Below, one piece after another: positions 1 through 11,082 of a stretch of DNA of 64,000 nucleotides. The stretch is from Micropterus salmoides. Lineage: Eukaryota; Chordata; Actinopteri; Centrarchiformes; Centrarchidae. Every line of letters begins with the position of its first letter. Within the stretch, counting starts at the first letter, position 1. Both the position numbers and the translations under genes were made by a program. The stretch covers positions 5,098,122-5,162,121 of the forward strand of contig NW_024041373.1 in assembly GCF_014851395.1 (NCBI RefSeq), read 5' to 3'. The notes beneath the pieces are model-generated. The model was not told the DNA's origin, ran no database searches, and saw nothing but the letters and a program-made list of their open reading frames with translations.

Positions 1-344
1 GTGAAAGTACAAGTCTTTACACAGTTAACACACAAAGAATATAATTGTTAATTAAGTATTATTCATTTGCATATGTATTCATATCTATATCAAAGTAGAC
101 ATAGGAAGGTATTCCACTGCAGCTCCTCAGCAGTGTCGATGCAATCCAGACGTTTCCACACCGTCCTTGTCCAGAGTCCATTCATACTGTCCTTGTTTGA
201 GTATTTGAATCCCCATCTGTACATCCCCATATACTCTGGAAGAAAGAAAACACCAACCAGTATCTTGTTGCAAATAACACATGAAAATTAAAACCTCAAT
301 GTATGAAAATACAAAGTAACATTAAAATGGATATCTTTCCATCA
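1..344 (-). other. Provirus stretch downstream of env, no gene seen
   Basis: This lies 3' of the env stop in element orientation. It is AT-rich and should lead to the polypurine tract and 3' LTR. I find neither in these bases: there is no match to the TGTGGTGT LTR end. A plus-strand open frame at 67-291 has no recognisable features. Confidence 0.5.
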
Positions 345-985
345 TTAATTCATCTGGTTCCCTTCATCATCTCCATCTGAATCAGCCGTAGTTAACAAAG
401 GCATCTGAGTGTTCTCCCCAGGCATTATCACTCCAACCCATCTCAATATCATAGCTTTCGCAAAAGTCAATAGTACCGTACAAAAGCAAAACATCAAACA
501 CAGCGCTACAAAGGCTGCTACCAAAATCTGAACCACCTCTGCTCCCACTGGTCCTAACTGATTTTGTAGCCAAGTATTTGCTGACCATCCAGCTCCCTCA
601 GATTGACCAAACGCATCCCTTATACTCTTTAATGCATCTATAACACTAGTGATATTATCAGAACTATCTGGGATCAAAGTATAACACCGTCTCCCGTCAA
701 GTTCATAGCCACACACAAACCTCCTTGTTTGGCTAAAATATAGTCAAGAGCCATGTCATGTTTCAACAATGTCAGTCTGTGACTTCTTTGAGTATTTGAC
801 AGAAGATTAAACCCTCGTATAGTTTCATTTGCAAATCCCTGCAAAGTATAAGTAATATTATCAATGTGATCTGCCAAAAAAGTTACACCATACCATGGAA
901 AAAGTCCAAGTCCCCACTTCTCACCTAGACTTATCCTCCAATGGTAGGCTTCAAGATTATGAAATTGTGCCATGCTCCTTTTCAC
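345..985 (-). pseudogene. env: env, transmembrane subunit (frameshifted)
   Basis: Two overlapping open frames (985-674 and 716-345) together cover the transmembrane subunit. The first has a fusion-domain-like region, a heptad-rich helix and a segment like the immunosuppressive-domain region of gamma-type TM proteins (MALDYILAKQGG), followed by cysteines. The second has a Cys-containing loop, then a strongly hydrophobic anchor of about 25 residues rich in V, A, L, C and F, and a short tail with an acidic end. In related viruses this subunit drives membrane fusion and anchors the surface subunit. The frame changes near 674-716, and a TAG at 1015-1017 plus a frame shift separate it from the surface subunit, so the copy is broken. 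Real mutation and assembly indel cannot be told apart here. Confidence 0.8.
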
Positions 986-1014
986 CCTATTTCCGACCCC
1001 CGGATCAGAATGAG

Positions 1015-3156
1015 CTATAGCAGGTGTTCCCCTTTATGGATTGTAAACACCTCATACGGAAGTTTTAGCGTCGCCATGTAACAACATCCTATCCATCCAT
1101 AAGGTAAGAATATATATGCCTTATCACCACAAACCCACCAAATATCTTGAAAATTCCCTATCGTCACATTGCCAGGCAAAAGCTGATCTCTTACCATCAA
1201 AGTCCTTCCCTTCTTACTAGATGGCACAGCAAAAGTTACTTCGTATATGTTTCCTCTAACCTTACGGTCATGCTTATCCAAAGACATCATATACTCATCA
1301 CACTCTGATATTCCCATAAACATCCCTGGCCCATCATACGTCTTATTTGAGCAAAAACAGCTACTAGCCCTCACAGGTCTTACCTCCATTGCTTCAGGAA
1401 TTGCCGTTAACTTATTTTCCTTCTGATCTAACAAATTCACATAGGGTAATTCATTTATCCAAGAACAATTAAGTCTAGGTCTAAACAACTGCGACGACCA
1501 CGACATCACTATATCTGTTGACGATTGTTGCTGATACGACAGCCATGATAAAGCATAAGATTGACACATAACGGATAGAGGTTGGGCCACTGTCTCTAAA
1601 ATTGAATCCCACGTGCCTGGTGCGGGAACTTTCAACAGACATGGACCATCTAATTTCTTAACTGATCTTACAGAATGAGTTAACTGCTGGAACCATAAAT
1701 TCCTACCTGCCCAGCCATCTGTAATTTTCAAAACAGAAGAATCAAACCCATATGCCTTCCATGTAGCTTCCCTCTTCTGTAACGAGCGATATTGATCAGT
1801 CATATCTTCTGGTATTTTATCAAAAGTAAAGAACTCATTTGGTACATGTGGGATAATATTCTGGACGGTTTCAGATGACTCCTCATCATTTTCTTGCATT
1901 CTTTGCTCCCCAATCTTCATCTGTAACGCAGGCTTCTGAGTTACGTCTGCCAACTCCTTTACTTCCCGAAAGATTGTAGTCGGTGTCTGTGTCATATTTA
2001 CAATGGTTGTTATCGCCTCTGTAACATTCATTTCTTCCACAACTTCTGCTAAAACAATCACATTAGTTGATGTATTAACTCTTTCAGTTGTTTCCAAGGG
2101 CCCAATGACAACTGTTCTCTGTGTATTATTCACTCTTGGAGTGACTACTGTAGGATACTGCTCCTGAACTCCTTTGGTGACTGTTGTCACTTCACCAGGC
2201 TCTAAATCTTTCATCATAAGCGTCACCTTACGGGTCACATAACCTTGTATCCAATAATTTTGAAACGGAACAAATTTAAAATCTGGCTTTAAATACGTAC
2301 AACTATATTCCCCTAAGTCTTCCCGGGTAGCATTACGCAAAACAAGTGAACAGTCACCAACAATTTTCCACCGCCTCATATCATTAAGCAGAGAAAACTT
2401 TCTTTGACTAGGGGGTACACCCTCCAGTCCTGATAACAACACATCTTTACCGCGACTATTTAACCACTTGGGAGGTACATTACCACCCGTATTCCATTTC
2501 TCACATTTACAGGGAAGATATGCCGAACCTCCAAACTTAACCTTAACCACCGTAGACAATGAAGTTGGCGTTGATGAAATCATCTGAGGCGCTACTGTAG
2601 TCAAATGTGTTACATTTATACATTTAGAAACTGTTGTTGACTTTCCTAGAGGTGCTTCAATTCTAGTTTTCGTATCGTTTTGGTCTGACTCTTTTCCGAA
2701 CTGGTCTGGGGCTGTTGTGTCTAAGTGGAACACTGGCTTCTCCTGTAACAGAGGTGCAGCCCTTGGTGACCTCTGCGACTTCCCCTTCCACTGAAATGGG
2801 CCCTGCTGATTCTGGGACATATTGAAAACCAATATCCCCAAATCTCCTTTCCTCTCCATCAATTGCAGAGTCATATCTGGCATCATCAAAAGTGTGCACA
2901 TGATTACCAACATTGTCCACTGAATGGACAATATCCCCTTCTGGGTTTTGGTTCTGGATATTGTCATGCATCTCTCCTTCTGCCTGTTCTTCCCTATTGT
3001 CATCCAGCTCTCTTGAGCCTTCACCATCTTGGCTATCCACCCGCGGCACCTCTTCACTAGGCGCTTTAACACAATGTGATAAATGATACCACGTTGGAGA
3101 CCCTCTAACCTGGACAGCTGTTCCAGTACTACGAACCACTTCAAATGGTCCCTCAC
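1015..3156 (-). pseudogene. env: env, surface subunit with an Ig-like domain
   Basis: A 713-codon open frame ends at a TAG at 1015-1017. The first ~70 codons overlap the end of pol, so the true start may lie inside; a hydrophobic segment at residues ~75-97 could be the signal/leader. Residues ~201-313 form a V-type immunoglobulin-like domain (separate entry). Next come a Thr/Ser/Asn-rich stalk with many N-glycosylation sequons (~320-430) and a C-terminal region typical of gamma/epsilon surface proteins, including a Trp/Cys-rich block WWVCGDKAYIFLPYGW at ~673-688. In relatives this subunit binds the receptor. The frame stops before the transmembrane subunit, so no complete Env is encoded as read. 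Host co-option cannot be judged from one broken copy. Confidence 0.82.
2218..2556 (-). other. V-type immunoglobulin-like domain inside env
   Basis: Residues ~201-313 of the env open frame show the hallmarks of an Ig V-set fold: a strand-B Cys216 in a YLPCKC context, a core Trp231 fifteen residues later, a strand-F signature D280-x-G-x-Y-x-C286, and a G-strand-like VTRKVTLMM at ~307-315. The Cys-Cys spacing of 70 residues fits a V-type domain. Surface subunits of gamma- and epsilonretroviruses do not normally have this fold, to my knowledge. The domain lies between the leader and the glycosylated stalk, so it would be displayed at the outer end of Env. Whether it was captured from a host gene is inference. 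Confidence 0.72.
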
Positions 3157-5662
3157 GGCGTTCGTTATACCACTTCCTCCTAAAGACCTTCACGAACACC
3201 TTGTCCCCAGGTTGCACTGTGCTCCTTTTTTGCTCATCGAGCTTCTCCTGCACCTCTTCTTTCCTTTGCCTGTCAGAAACATATGTGGACAACTTTTTAT
3301 GGAAATTGGCCATGTACGTGACATACGCTCTCATTTCATCTTCCAAAAGAGCCAAACTTGGACCCTTGCCACTTGTTCGTAAACAAGGCGTAGGCATCCG
3401 TCTTCCTGTGACCAATTCATGGGGCGTTATACGTAAATCACGCAGCTCACTTGAGCGACACACCATTAACGCCAAAGGGAGCGCCGCTATCCAGTTTAGA
3501 CCCGTATGTTGGCAAATCTTGACAATACGGTTTTTCAAAACCCCATTCATTTTTTCACACACCCCTTGACTTTGTGGGTGATAAACTGCTCCAAGACGTT
3601 GCTTGATTCCCAATTTTTGCAAAATCAATTTCACTGTTTTATCCACAAACTCTTTCCCATTATCTGATGATATTCGATCTGGAAGTCCCCACCTGCTTAT
3701 GACTTCTCTACACAAAAACTTGGCAACCGACTGAGCGTCTTTCCGCTTGGTTGGACAGGCCTCCGGCCATCGTGAAAATCTATCCACAACCACTAGCATG
3801 TATCTTTTCCCTTCAACTGGTTTTATCATATCGACAAAGTCAACAACTAACTCACGCATAGGACCCCTTGGGGTGGGAATGTAACCAGGAGGAACAGACA
3901 TACCCCTGCGGACATTATTTTTCAGACAGATTGTACACCTGCCTATGACATAATCAATCTGTTCAAGCAAATATGGTGCCCAAAAACCATACTCCTTTGT
4001 GATTTTTCTCCTAACCTCCCCCCTGGCAACATGAGCTAACCCATGTGCTTCCTGAATCATCAAACCTAACAGGTCCAGAGGTGCTACTATCAGTCCCTCG
4101 TGATTTCTCCAAAGACCCGTAGAATCCTTAACAGCACCTCGGTCCAGCCACAACTGTTTATCAATCATAGAAGCAGCTTCCTGCATCAAAATCACTTCCT
4201 TAAGCGTAATTCTGTCTTCCAAGTCCACCCCATGAGTGACCAGAAAAACCTTGCCCAATTTGTCAGCTCCTGTGACAGCTTTTGCAGCTTCATCAGCAGC
4301 TTTGTTCCCTTGTGTCACTCTTGACGCATCTGTTTTATGAGCTGCACACTTAGCTATCGCTATCTCTTTAGGCCTCATCATAGCATGCAACAGTTTTATT
4401 ATTTGTGCGTGATGTTGTATCGGAGAACCATCCGTTCTCTTAAACCCCCGACCTTTCCACACTGCTCCAAACAAATGACATACATTATGTGCATATGCCG
4501 AATCAGTATATATTGTCACTCGCTGCCCGTCAGCTAACAAACACGCTTCTGTTAGCCCCACAAGTTCTGCAAGCTGTGCAGACGCAGGCTGTGGTATTAC
4601 TTCAGCTTTTTCAACAACAAATCCCGTTCCTTGAGCTTTTACTACTGCATAGCCAGCACACAATTTCTCTCCCACACGATAACAAGACCCATCAGTCCAA
4701 TACTCCAGGTCTGCCTCACGTAGTGGAAGGGCTTGCAAGTCTGATCTAAGCCTTGAGTATTTCTCTGCCTCTTGAACACAATCATGTGGCTCACCATCCT
4801 CTGACGTTGGCAAATTCTCAGCTGGATTTACCGTATCACACCTTACCAGGGTGACATCCTCCTGCTCTAAGAGCCTATGATAGTCTCTAAGCCTTGGCAT
4901 AGTCAATGTGTATTTTCCATAGTTCAGGAGATTCCTGAGACTATGATGGGTAAGAATTGTCACTGGGTAACCCATCGTAACGGATGATGCTTTGTCATAC
5001 ATTAAATAAACTCCAACCATTGCTCTGTAGCACAGTGGTAGCCCTAATTCCACTTCTGAATATGCAGTCGAATAATAGGAAATAGGTTGAGGATTCGACC
5101 CTGTACCCGTCGGCTGACAAAGGACTGCACATGCATATTTACCTCCAGTGGAATTAGACACATACAACAAGAAATTCTTAGAGTAATCTGGTAGTGTGAG
5201 CGCTGGCGCCTCCTGTAACCTCTGTTTGATTGTTTCAAATGCCACAAGGCCTTCCTGTGTCCAGGACAGATTGCTGTGAAGTTGAGCGTTCCCAGTATCC
5301 TTAACCATAGCTCTCAAAGGTCCCGTCAAACTAGAATAATCCTCAACCCATGCTGAAGAATAACCAGCAATACCAAGAAACGTCAACATCTCTCTGACAG
5401 TTCTGGGCTTTGGAGCCTCCAATTGACAATCAGAAATGCTTCTGTGTCCATGCGTTATTGTCTGACCCAAATATACAACCTTCTCCTGGCAATATTGCAA
5501 CTTCTTTTGTGAGGCCTTATGCCCCTTTCTGCCAATATTTGTAGCAATTTTTGAGTCTTTGTGACATGTTTCTTCATCTTGTGAACAGATCATAATATCG
5601 TCGACATATTGAATCACAGTACTCTGCAATATCTGATCTATCCCTACCAAATCATCTTTCAA
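2663..5662 (-). pseudogene. pol: pol C-terminal part: RT thumb, RNase H, integrase
   Basis: A 999-codon open frame continues pol after an in-frame TGA at 5697-5699. The RT active site YVDD lies at 5597-5608. RNase H follows with D324 (WTDGS), E366, D387 (YTDSAY) and D457. Integrase has the zinc-binding pair H540-x3-H544 and C576-x2-C579, then D608, D667 and E703 with DD35E spacing, so every catalytic residue I can check is present. Unusually, the integrase is followed by an acidic tail of ~130 residues that overlaps env by about 490 nt. The product would reverse-transcribe the genome and integrate the DNA copy. The stop separating it from the RT N-terminus makes this copy defective as read. 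Confidence 0.9.
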
Positions 5663-5707
5663 TACTTTGTTAAAAATATGAGGACTGTGTTTAAATCCCT
5701 CAATCTC

Positions 5708-6228
5708 TCAAAACTGTCCTTTATATGTGAATCCAAATAAACCCTGACTCTCTACACTAAGAGGAACACTAAAAAATGCACCACACAAATCTAACACCGT
5801 GAAATGTGTTGCATCAGGAGGGATTTGGGCTAACAAAGTATGTGGATCCGGAACTTCTGCTGGAAAATCAGTTACCACTTCATTTACTGCTCTCAAATCA
5901 TGAACCATACGATAAGTCTCATCAGGTTTCTTCACAGGCAACAAAGGCGTGTTACTCTGAGGATTTGTTGTCTTCTTCAAAACACCTGCTTTCAAAGTCC
6001 CTCAATTTGTGGTTCGATTCCTTGAATTGCTTCATCCTTCAATGGATACTGATACTTCCAAGGAGGTCTAGCTCCTGGTCGAAGTTCCACTTTCACTGGT
6101 TGGGCTGATTTCACAAGTCCAATATCGGTACTGTGTTGAGACCACAAACATTCTGGAACTTGTCGCAACATCTCCTCTTTCATAGAATCCGAGTCCATCT
6201 TGGCACTACAAATAGATTCATGTGTCAT
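5708..6228 (-). pseudogene. pol: pol, RT fingers/palm N-terminal part (frameshifted)
   Basis: Two frames (6228-5992 and 5995-5708) give the start of a gamma/epsilon-type reverse transcriptase. The first carries the entry block typical of these enzymes (CLWSQHSTDIGLV, then LRPGARPP and QYPL). The second carries the template-grip region (RMVHDLRAVN) and the first catalytic Asp block (FTVLDLCGAFFSVPL). They join through a frameshift near 5995. The second frame continues in phase with the downstream pol frame but is interrupted by one TGA at 5697-5699, at a place where relatives usually have Trp. Confidence 0.85.
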
Positions 6229-6339
6229 CCGTACAGCTTGTGGCTGTCCTGTCCTTTAGCTGAAATCATGATTTTAACAAATCGCTGATCTGTACTCCTC
6301 CAAATTGCCAAATTCTCTTTCATCGGTACAAAAACAGCT

Positions 6340-6720
6340 TCCTCGCTTCTGTCATCATTTCCCCTATGTGTTTCTGCTCATAGTCTTCAGAAACCAACAA
6401 AGTCACATGTGGCCACACTTCTCAATTTTGAATTCTTTCTCCAGATAATCATCAGTGTTTACCTTCATAGCCGCTCCTTGTGGTCCCAAAATTATGCAAC
6501 TTGAGCTTAGTTGAATTCCTTTGGTTGATGAGCCAACCATTCCTCTGGGTTTGATTGGGCAGCATTCTTGAAATACTTGAGCGTACAATGGAATGGATAT
6601 TCTGGAAGTTTCGCATCTGGCATGTTTGCCACAATGAATTTCTCCCATATCTTAGCCGGCTCCAAGAAATCTGCACTGAGATTTCCAATCCAGAATACTG
6701 CAGAGGACTCCATCTCTGTT
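6340..6720 (-). other. Pre-RT domain with two HxT motifs (2H phosphoesterase-like)
   Basis: The segment between protease and RT is not a dUTPase or other usual retroviral insert that I recognise. In one frame a strand-like FWIGNLS is followed by a helix-like stretch and FHCTLKYF, with the His codon at 6588-6590. About 60 codons downstream, after frame changes, lies PHVTLLVS with its His codon at 6407-6409, preceded by a strand-like IILGPQGAAM. Paired H-x-T motifs, each on a strand after a helix, define the 2H phosphoesterase superfamily (LigT, AKAP7, coronavirus NS2, rotavirus VP3 C-terminus). The spacing is at the short end for that family. The assignment is inference from motif and layout; frameshifts mean this copy cannot make it intact. 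Confidence 0.45.
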
Positions 6721-7091
6721 GTCATCAATAGTTGGTGGACCATTTCTTTTGGCACTTCTATCAGACAGCCATCTGGTGTACATTTTATTGTGCAGTTCAA
6801 TCTACACAAAGCATCTCTTCCCAATAGAGCAATAGGTGTATGTTCTGATACCAATATGGGTATTGTAGTTTTCTGATTTTTATAGCAGAGCTCAATTGGT
6901 TCCGTGAGAGGAATCAGCTGCTTCACTCCCTCAAACCCGATTGTCCGAATCAGTTGATTGGACATAGGAAGATGTGTAGCATCTTCAGGCCGAACACAGG
7001 TGAAAGCCGCTCCGCTATCCGCCATTACTTCCAATGGTCGGTTATTTACTTTCACCTCAATTGTTGGATCTCTTTCTGGCCCTGATGCCAC
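6507..7091 (-). pseudogene. pro: Retroviral aspartic protease and start of pre-RT segment
   Basis: The 194-codon open frame begins with a pepsin-like retroviral protease. The catalytic motif is MADSGAAFTCV near residues 22-32, and a C-terminal hydrophobic-Gly motif ALLGRDALCRL lies near residues 88-98, as expected for a monomer of an obligate dimer. It would process Gag and Gag-Pol. It follows gag after ~70 nt and is in a different frame from the last gag frame, which ends in TGA, so expression in an active relative would need readthrough or frameshifting; the mechanism is not visible. The last ~75 residues are the first half of the HxT-containing domain. Confidence 0.87.
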
Positions 7092-7159
7092 CAGCTGACA
7101 CCCCCCTTTCGGATTTTCTGGGCACCTCTAGAATCCTGGCTCTGGGCCCCTGTGAGGGT

Positions 7160-8941
7160 TCACCAGTCCTCCAAGCGACCTTGACTGGCCCCTGAATCCT
7201 CCTCTGAAATTTCCTCCTCTGAAATTTCCTCCTCTGAAATTTCCTCCTTCTTCTTATTTTCCACCAGTTGTATTTGATTGAGTTTCCTGAGAGTCACTTG
7301 GTCCTGTTCTTTCTGATCATGTTCCTTTTTCCTATATAGATCCACTTGATGGGCTATATGATCTGTATAGACTCCTATTGCCATGCTTCCAAGTCCAACC
7401 ACCTCTGCCAGTTTGCTCCTTACTGGTGGGGGCAACCCCATCTGTAGTTTAGCTCGCAAAATTGACCGCTCCATTTGACTCGCCTCTGGATCATTTCCTG
7501 TGATATTTCTCCACACCTGATGAGCTCTCGACACATAGGCTCTCGGATTCTCTTCTTTTCCCAATGAATCAATCAAGATATTGTCAGGATGCACATTTGT
7601 GGGAAACGTGTCTTTCAGTGCTCAGGATCATTTACAGCAGTCCCCACATATCGATTAAGTCCCGCTCTCTGAAAAATCTCTTCCATACCTGGAATCCCCA
7701 GGAGATTAGCAAAAAGTCTCTTAATATCTCCTATGGCAGTTTGTGTTCCTACCGTAATTTCTTCCAACTTCGAGATCCAAGGATGTGCTCCATCTTGAAG
7801 AATAGGCAACTTCTCAAGTATATCTGACATATCGGTATTCTGCAAAGGCTTATACTCCAGATTCTGTCCTCGGATTATCACTGGCAGCATCTTCTTACTT
7901 GTGCTCCCTTTCCTTGGGCGTAATGCATACTTCTTCTCCAATTTTTGAGACCCTTTTTTCCTCAATTTCTCCCTCTGTATTGTCAGCTTCTCGAGATGTT
8001 CTTCCAATTCTCTTATTTCTTCTGGATAAGTCGACTTCTCCAAGCATGATATCGATCCATGTCTTTTTCTATTTCTTCAGTAGTCATTGGAGGATAAAAT
8101 CCTCTTGAACATGAAGCACCTTTAATCTCCCACTCTTCATCGCTGTCTCCATCTTCACTTTCATCGGAGATCTGATCTCCTGTATCCTTCTTCTTCCAAC
8201 TTTCATCACCCCTTCTTTCCGCTCTGGCCAGCCTCCGTCTGATCACAGGATCATATCCACCCATGATCTCTTCTACATCACTCTGTTCATCATCATCTTC
8301 CATTCTCCTAAACCTCGCTCTACCCTTAGTTTCCCAAACGTGTCATTTTCTTCTTACTTTTGGAGCTTGGAGTCATCTTTATGGTTGTTTCTGCTTGTCC
8401 TCTCTCTATGACTCGTTCATCTTCATCTCTGATGCAATAACCACCCTCCTGAATAATCACTGGAAGCTGAGGATAGACATCCTTAAACTCCGCTTCCTCC
8501 TCGTATGGTGGAGGTCTCTTTGCTGAATCCGTATGTGAGAAGGGTTTGTTGACTTCTGCCATTAATTTTTCTGTTATCTTTGCCTCTTTTGCCATTTTTC
8601 TCCACACCTCTGTCCCTTTTCTCTTGCGTCTCTTTCATCAGTTTTTGACCTTCATGTTCGAACAACTTAAGAACACCCAGCTCTCTTCGTCTCTTCTCTT
8701 TACGTCGTTCCCCTTTTTTCCCCTTGTTTTGATCCGACTTATATGTGGAAACAAGTACTTGCATTATTTTAAGTACACCTGGGTTAAGAGTCCCTTCCAC
8801 AGGCCATGGTTGTTCAATATTAGGCCAACGCTTATGCCATTTTTCAGATAACTTTACAATACCATCAACTAGAGGATTATTTTTTTGCACTACATCAACC
8901 GGAGTAGTTACTTTCAACGTTTTAATGTCCTTTTTCCGCAT
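7160..8941 (-). pseudogene. gag: gag (five broken frames)
   Basis: Five overlapping minus-strand frames (8941-8483, 8607-8326, 8303-8013, 8043-7615, 7594-7160) together make one Gag. The first begins at an ATG at 8939-8941 and resembles a gamma-type matrix start (LSEKWHKRWP...WPVEGTLNP). The second contains a PPPY late-domain motif (8503-8514), which in relatives recruits Nedd4-type ligases for budding. The third is acidic. The fourth and fifth look like capsid, including a major-homology-like region and a basic/acidic coiled tail. The C-terminus has a short tandem EISEE repeat and no Cys-His zinc knuckle; none is present before the protease either. At least four frame changes make this copy non-functional. 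Confidence 0.82.
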
Positions 8942-11059
8942 AGTGACAACTCTTTTATATTTCTTTATTGTAAAATTATTTTCCTTATTGTTTATTTTTC
9001 TTTTAATTCTACTTAATTGTTGATAGGTGGCAATCTTACCACATCCGCTAACGGAAAATCAAGGGAATTTGTCAACTCCAGAGCAATCACAAAAATCTTG
9101 TTATCCAGCAATCACACGGCGCCAACTCCTACCTAATAAGCACCCTCTCACCTTAGTTTTGTCCCAAAAGCTCAATACCACTCAATTCCCACACAACTTG
9201 ACTTCAAACGACCCCTGCACAAAAACTCCCATATGTAATATTCAAATACAGTAACTGATCAGTCTGTTGCCAAGTCTCCCCTTAGATAGTCATAACATGA
9301 AATATGGCAGGTATACACAAATGGACTCTCTTGTTACAAATGTGTCTATAATATCCTGAAAGGAACAAACTAAATGTGTATCATCCGTAATAATTATAAA
9401 TGAGTATAGACACAATGCACAGGTGTTTGTAAAGAGTTTGTGGATTGTACAATACTGGCCAGACTGGATCCGGGGCTGCTTTGCTGTGGCGCGCTGGACG
9501 GCACCCCCTCTCTCTCCTTCTCTCTCTCTCTCTCCTTCTTGTCTCTCGATCACAGGAGAACAAAACCAAAAAAGGCAAACAACACTTTAGTCCTTTTATG
9601 TACTCACAAGGTTATTTCCCCCCAAAAAGAAGAGTGTTACCTCTCTGAATAATCATAATCTATTTTCCCTAACTTTTTAACATATCTACGTTAACATGCA
9701 AGCTAAGGAATTTCGGTGTCATTTACACTGGGGATGCTGGGGACACTACTCTTCACTCCTATTTAAAGCTTACTCTATTAACAACCGTTCTTCAATACCA
9801 ATGAAAATGCCTTTCAAAATGTATTTACACACATAAAAAACCCCAAATGAAATACAAGTAAATATAGAAAAACAAATGTGCACTTCCCAAAAAAGTAACT
9901 TAGGCTAAGAAAAGACCCCCACTGCTGCTTCTGAAATGACCCAAACCATACAGCAGCATTAATCAATAACTTTACCAAATTTCAAAACACAGTTTTCCCC
10001 TTGATCAAGTTCCCTTCTCTATTTCTTTATTCATATATATGTATATTCTCTTCCTTCTTTATTTATTTATTCTATTATTCATATATATGTTTTCTTGAAT
10101 CCTGGCCTTATTGTCCTCTGCATAGTCTCTCACACACACTAGGCTTCTCCCATTTCTCACACACACAACCGAGACACAGCAGGGCAGCTCTCCACACACA
10201 CACACACACACATAGCTATCCAGTCAACAAGAATGCATTTCTTCACACTGTTTATAAAGCATGCTTCCGCCGCACCTTTTTCCTTTATTATTTTCCTTCC
10301 TAAATTTATGCTACCTCGAGTTTGCAGATATTTAATGAGAGGCCACTTCGGACATAGTTCGTCAACACATGTATCGAGAGGTAACTTACAATTAAATTTT
10401 CTTCTACAAGCTCCCAGTTCCTTTGAACGGACCCGAAAATTCACCTAGTTCCTTTCCAGGATTTGCGGCCCATCTAAGATCGCCTTTCAAGGGCTTTTTG
10501 TCCAGATCTGCAGCGTCCTAATCCTTATTTTTCCTTTTTCCTTAACCTTATATTTTCTTCCTTATATTAATTTGTATTCAAGCCGAATGACCCTGGCCAG
10601 GGTTGCACTCTCTCTCTTTTCCCCTTACTCCAATTTACCTATTCCTTAAAGCCTAGTTTCACGCGACAGTAATTTCCATCCCACATGACTTACGGTTATA
10701 AGAATCTGAGGGCCCATATTCTTAATCTTTGCAAAGTTATGAAACCTCACTTCCCGTTACTCCTAGGCTGTTCCTTTTTCTTCCTTTTATATCTATCTAT
10801 CTGTCTTCATTACATTCACACACACACAACCTTTTTGCGTTATCCACAACGCACACACAATTTAGAACGGAGTCTTCTCACACATCCACCCGCCAGCATT
10901 CACACGGGATCGAACCGGTGTACCCTTCAACGCACACACAGACACACGAACTGACCAGCGCCCACAGTTTATGAGAAAACTCACCATATACGCCAGCGTC
11001 TGGAGCGCGAGTCAGCTCGACGGAGCCTGTGATGGGACGATGAATTCTGGCACAACACG
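8942..11059 (-). other. Long 5' leader of the provirus
   Basis: About 2.1 kb separates the primer-binding site from gag, far longer than in most gammaretroviruses. It holds GA/CT-rich (9505-9545) and CA/GT-rich (10190-10215, 10805-10860, 10930-10950) runs and several short open frames with no recognisable domain. It presumably contains the packaging signal and splice donor, but I cannot place them. A long leader together with an Arg-tRNA primer site is, from memory, also a feature of snakehead retrovirus. Confidence 0.6.
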
Positions 11060-11077
11060 GTCCCTTCGTGGTCGCCA
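11060..11077 (-). promoter_or_regulatory. Primer-binding site matching tRNA-Arg
   Basis: On the minus strand the sequence TGGCGACCACGAAGGGAC starts 5 nt after the LTR. It is the complement of the 3' end of a vertebrate tRNA-Arg (…GTCCCTTCGTGGTCG plus CCA). This primes minus-strand DNA synthesis. Confidence 0.88.
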
Positions 11078-11082
11078 ATTTC

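Noticed and set aside
2218..2556. Env Ig domain derived from the nearby SLAM-like locus
   Set aside because: The local exons are too degenerate to compare, and the Env domain has canonical cysteines that the SLAM-type exon lacks.
9290..9578. Frames in the retroviral leader as possible accessory genes
   Set aside because: GA/CT-rich, no hydrophobic or domain pattern, and no splice context I can defend.
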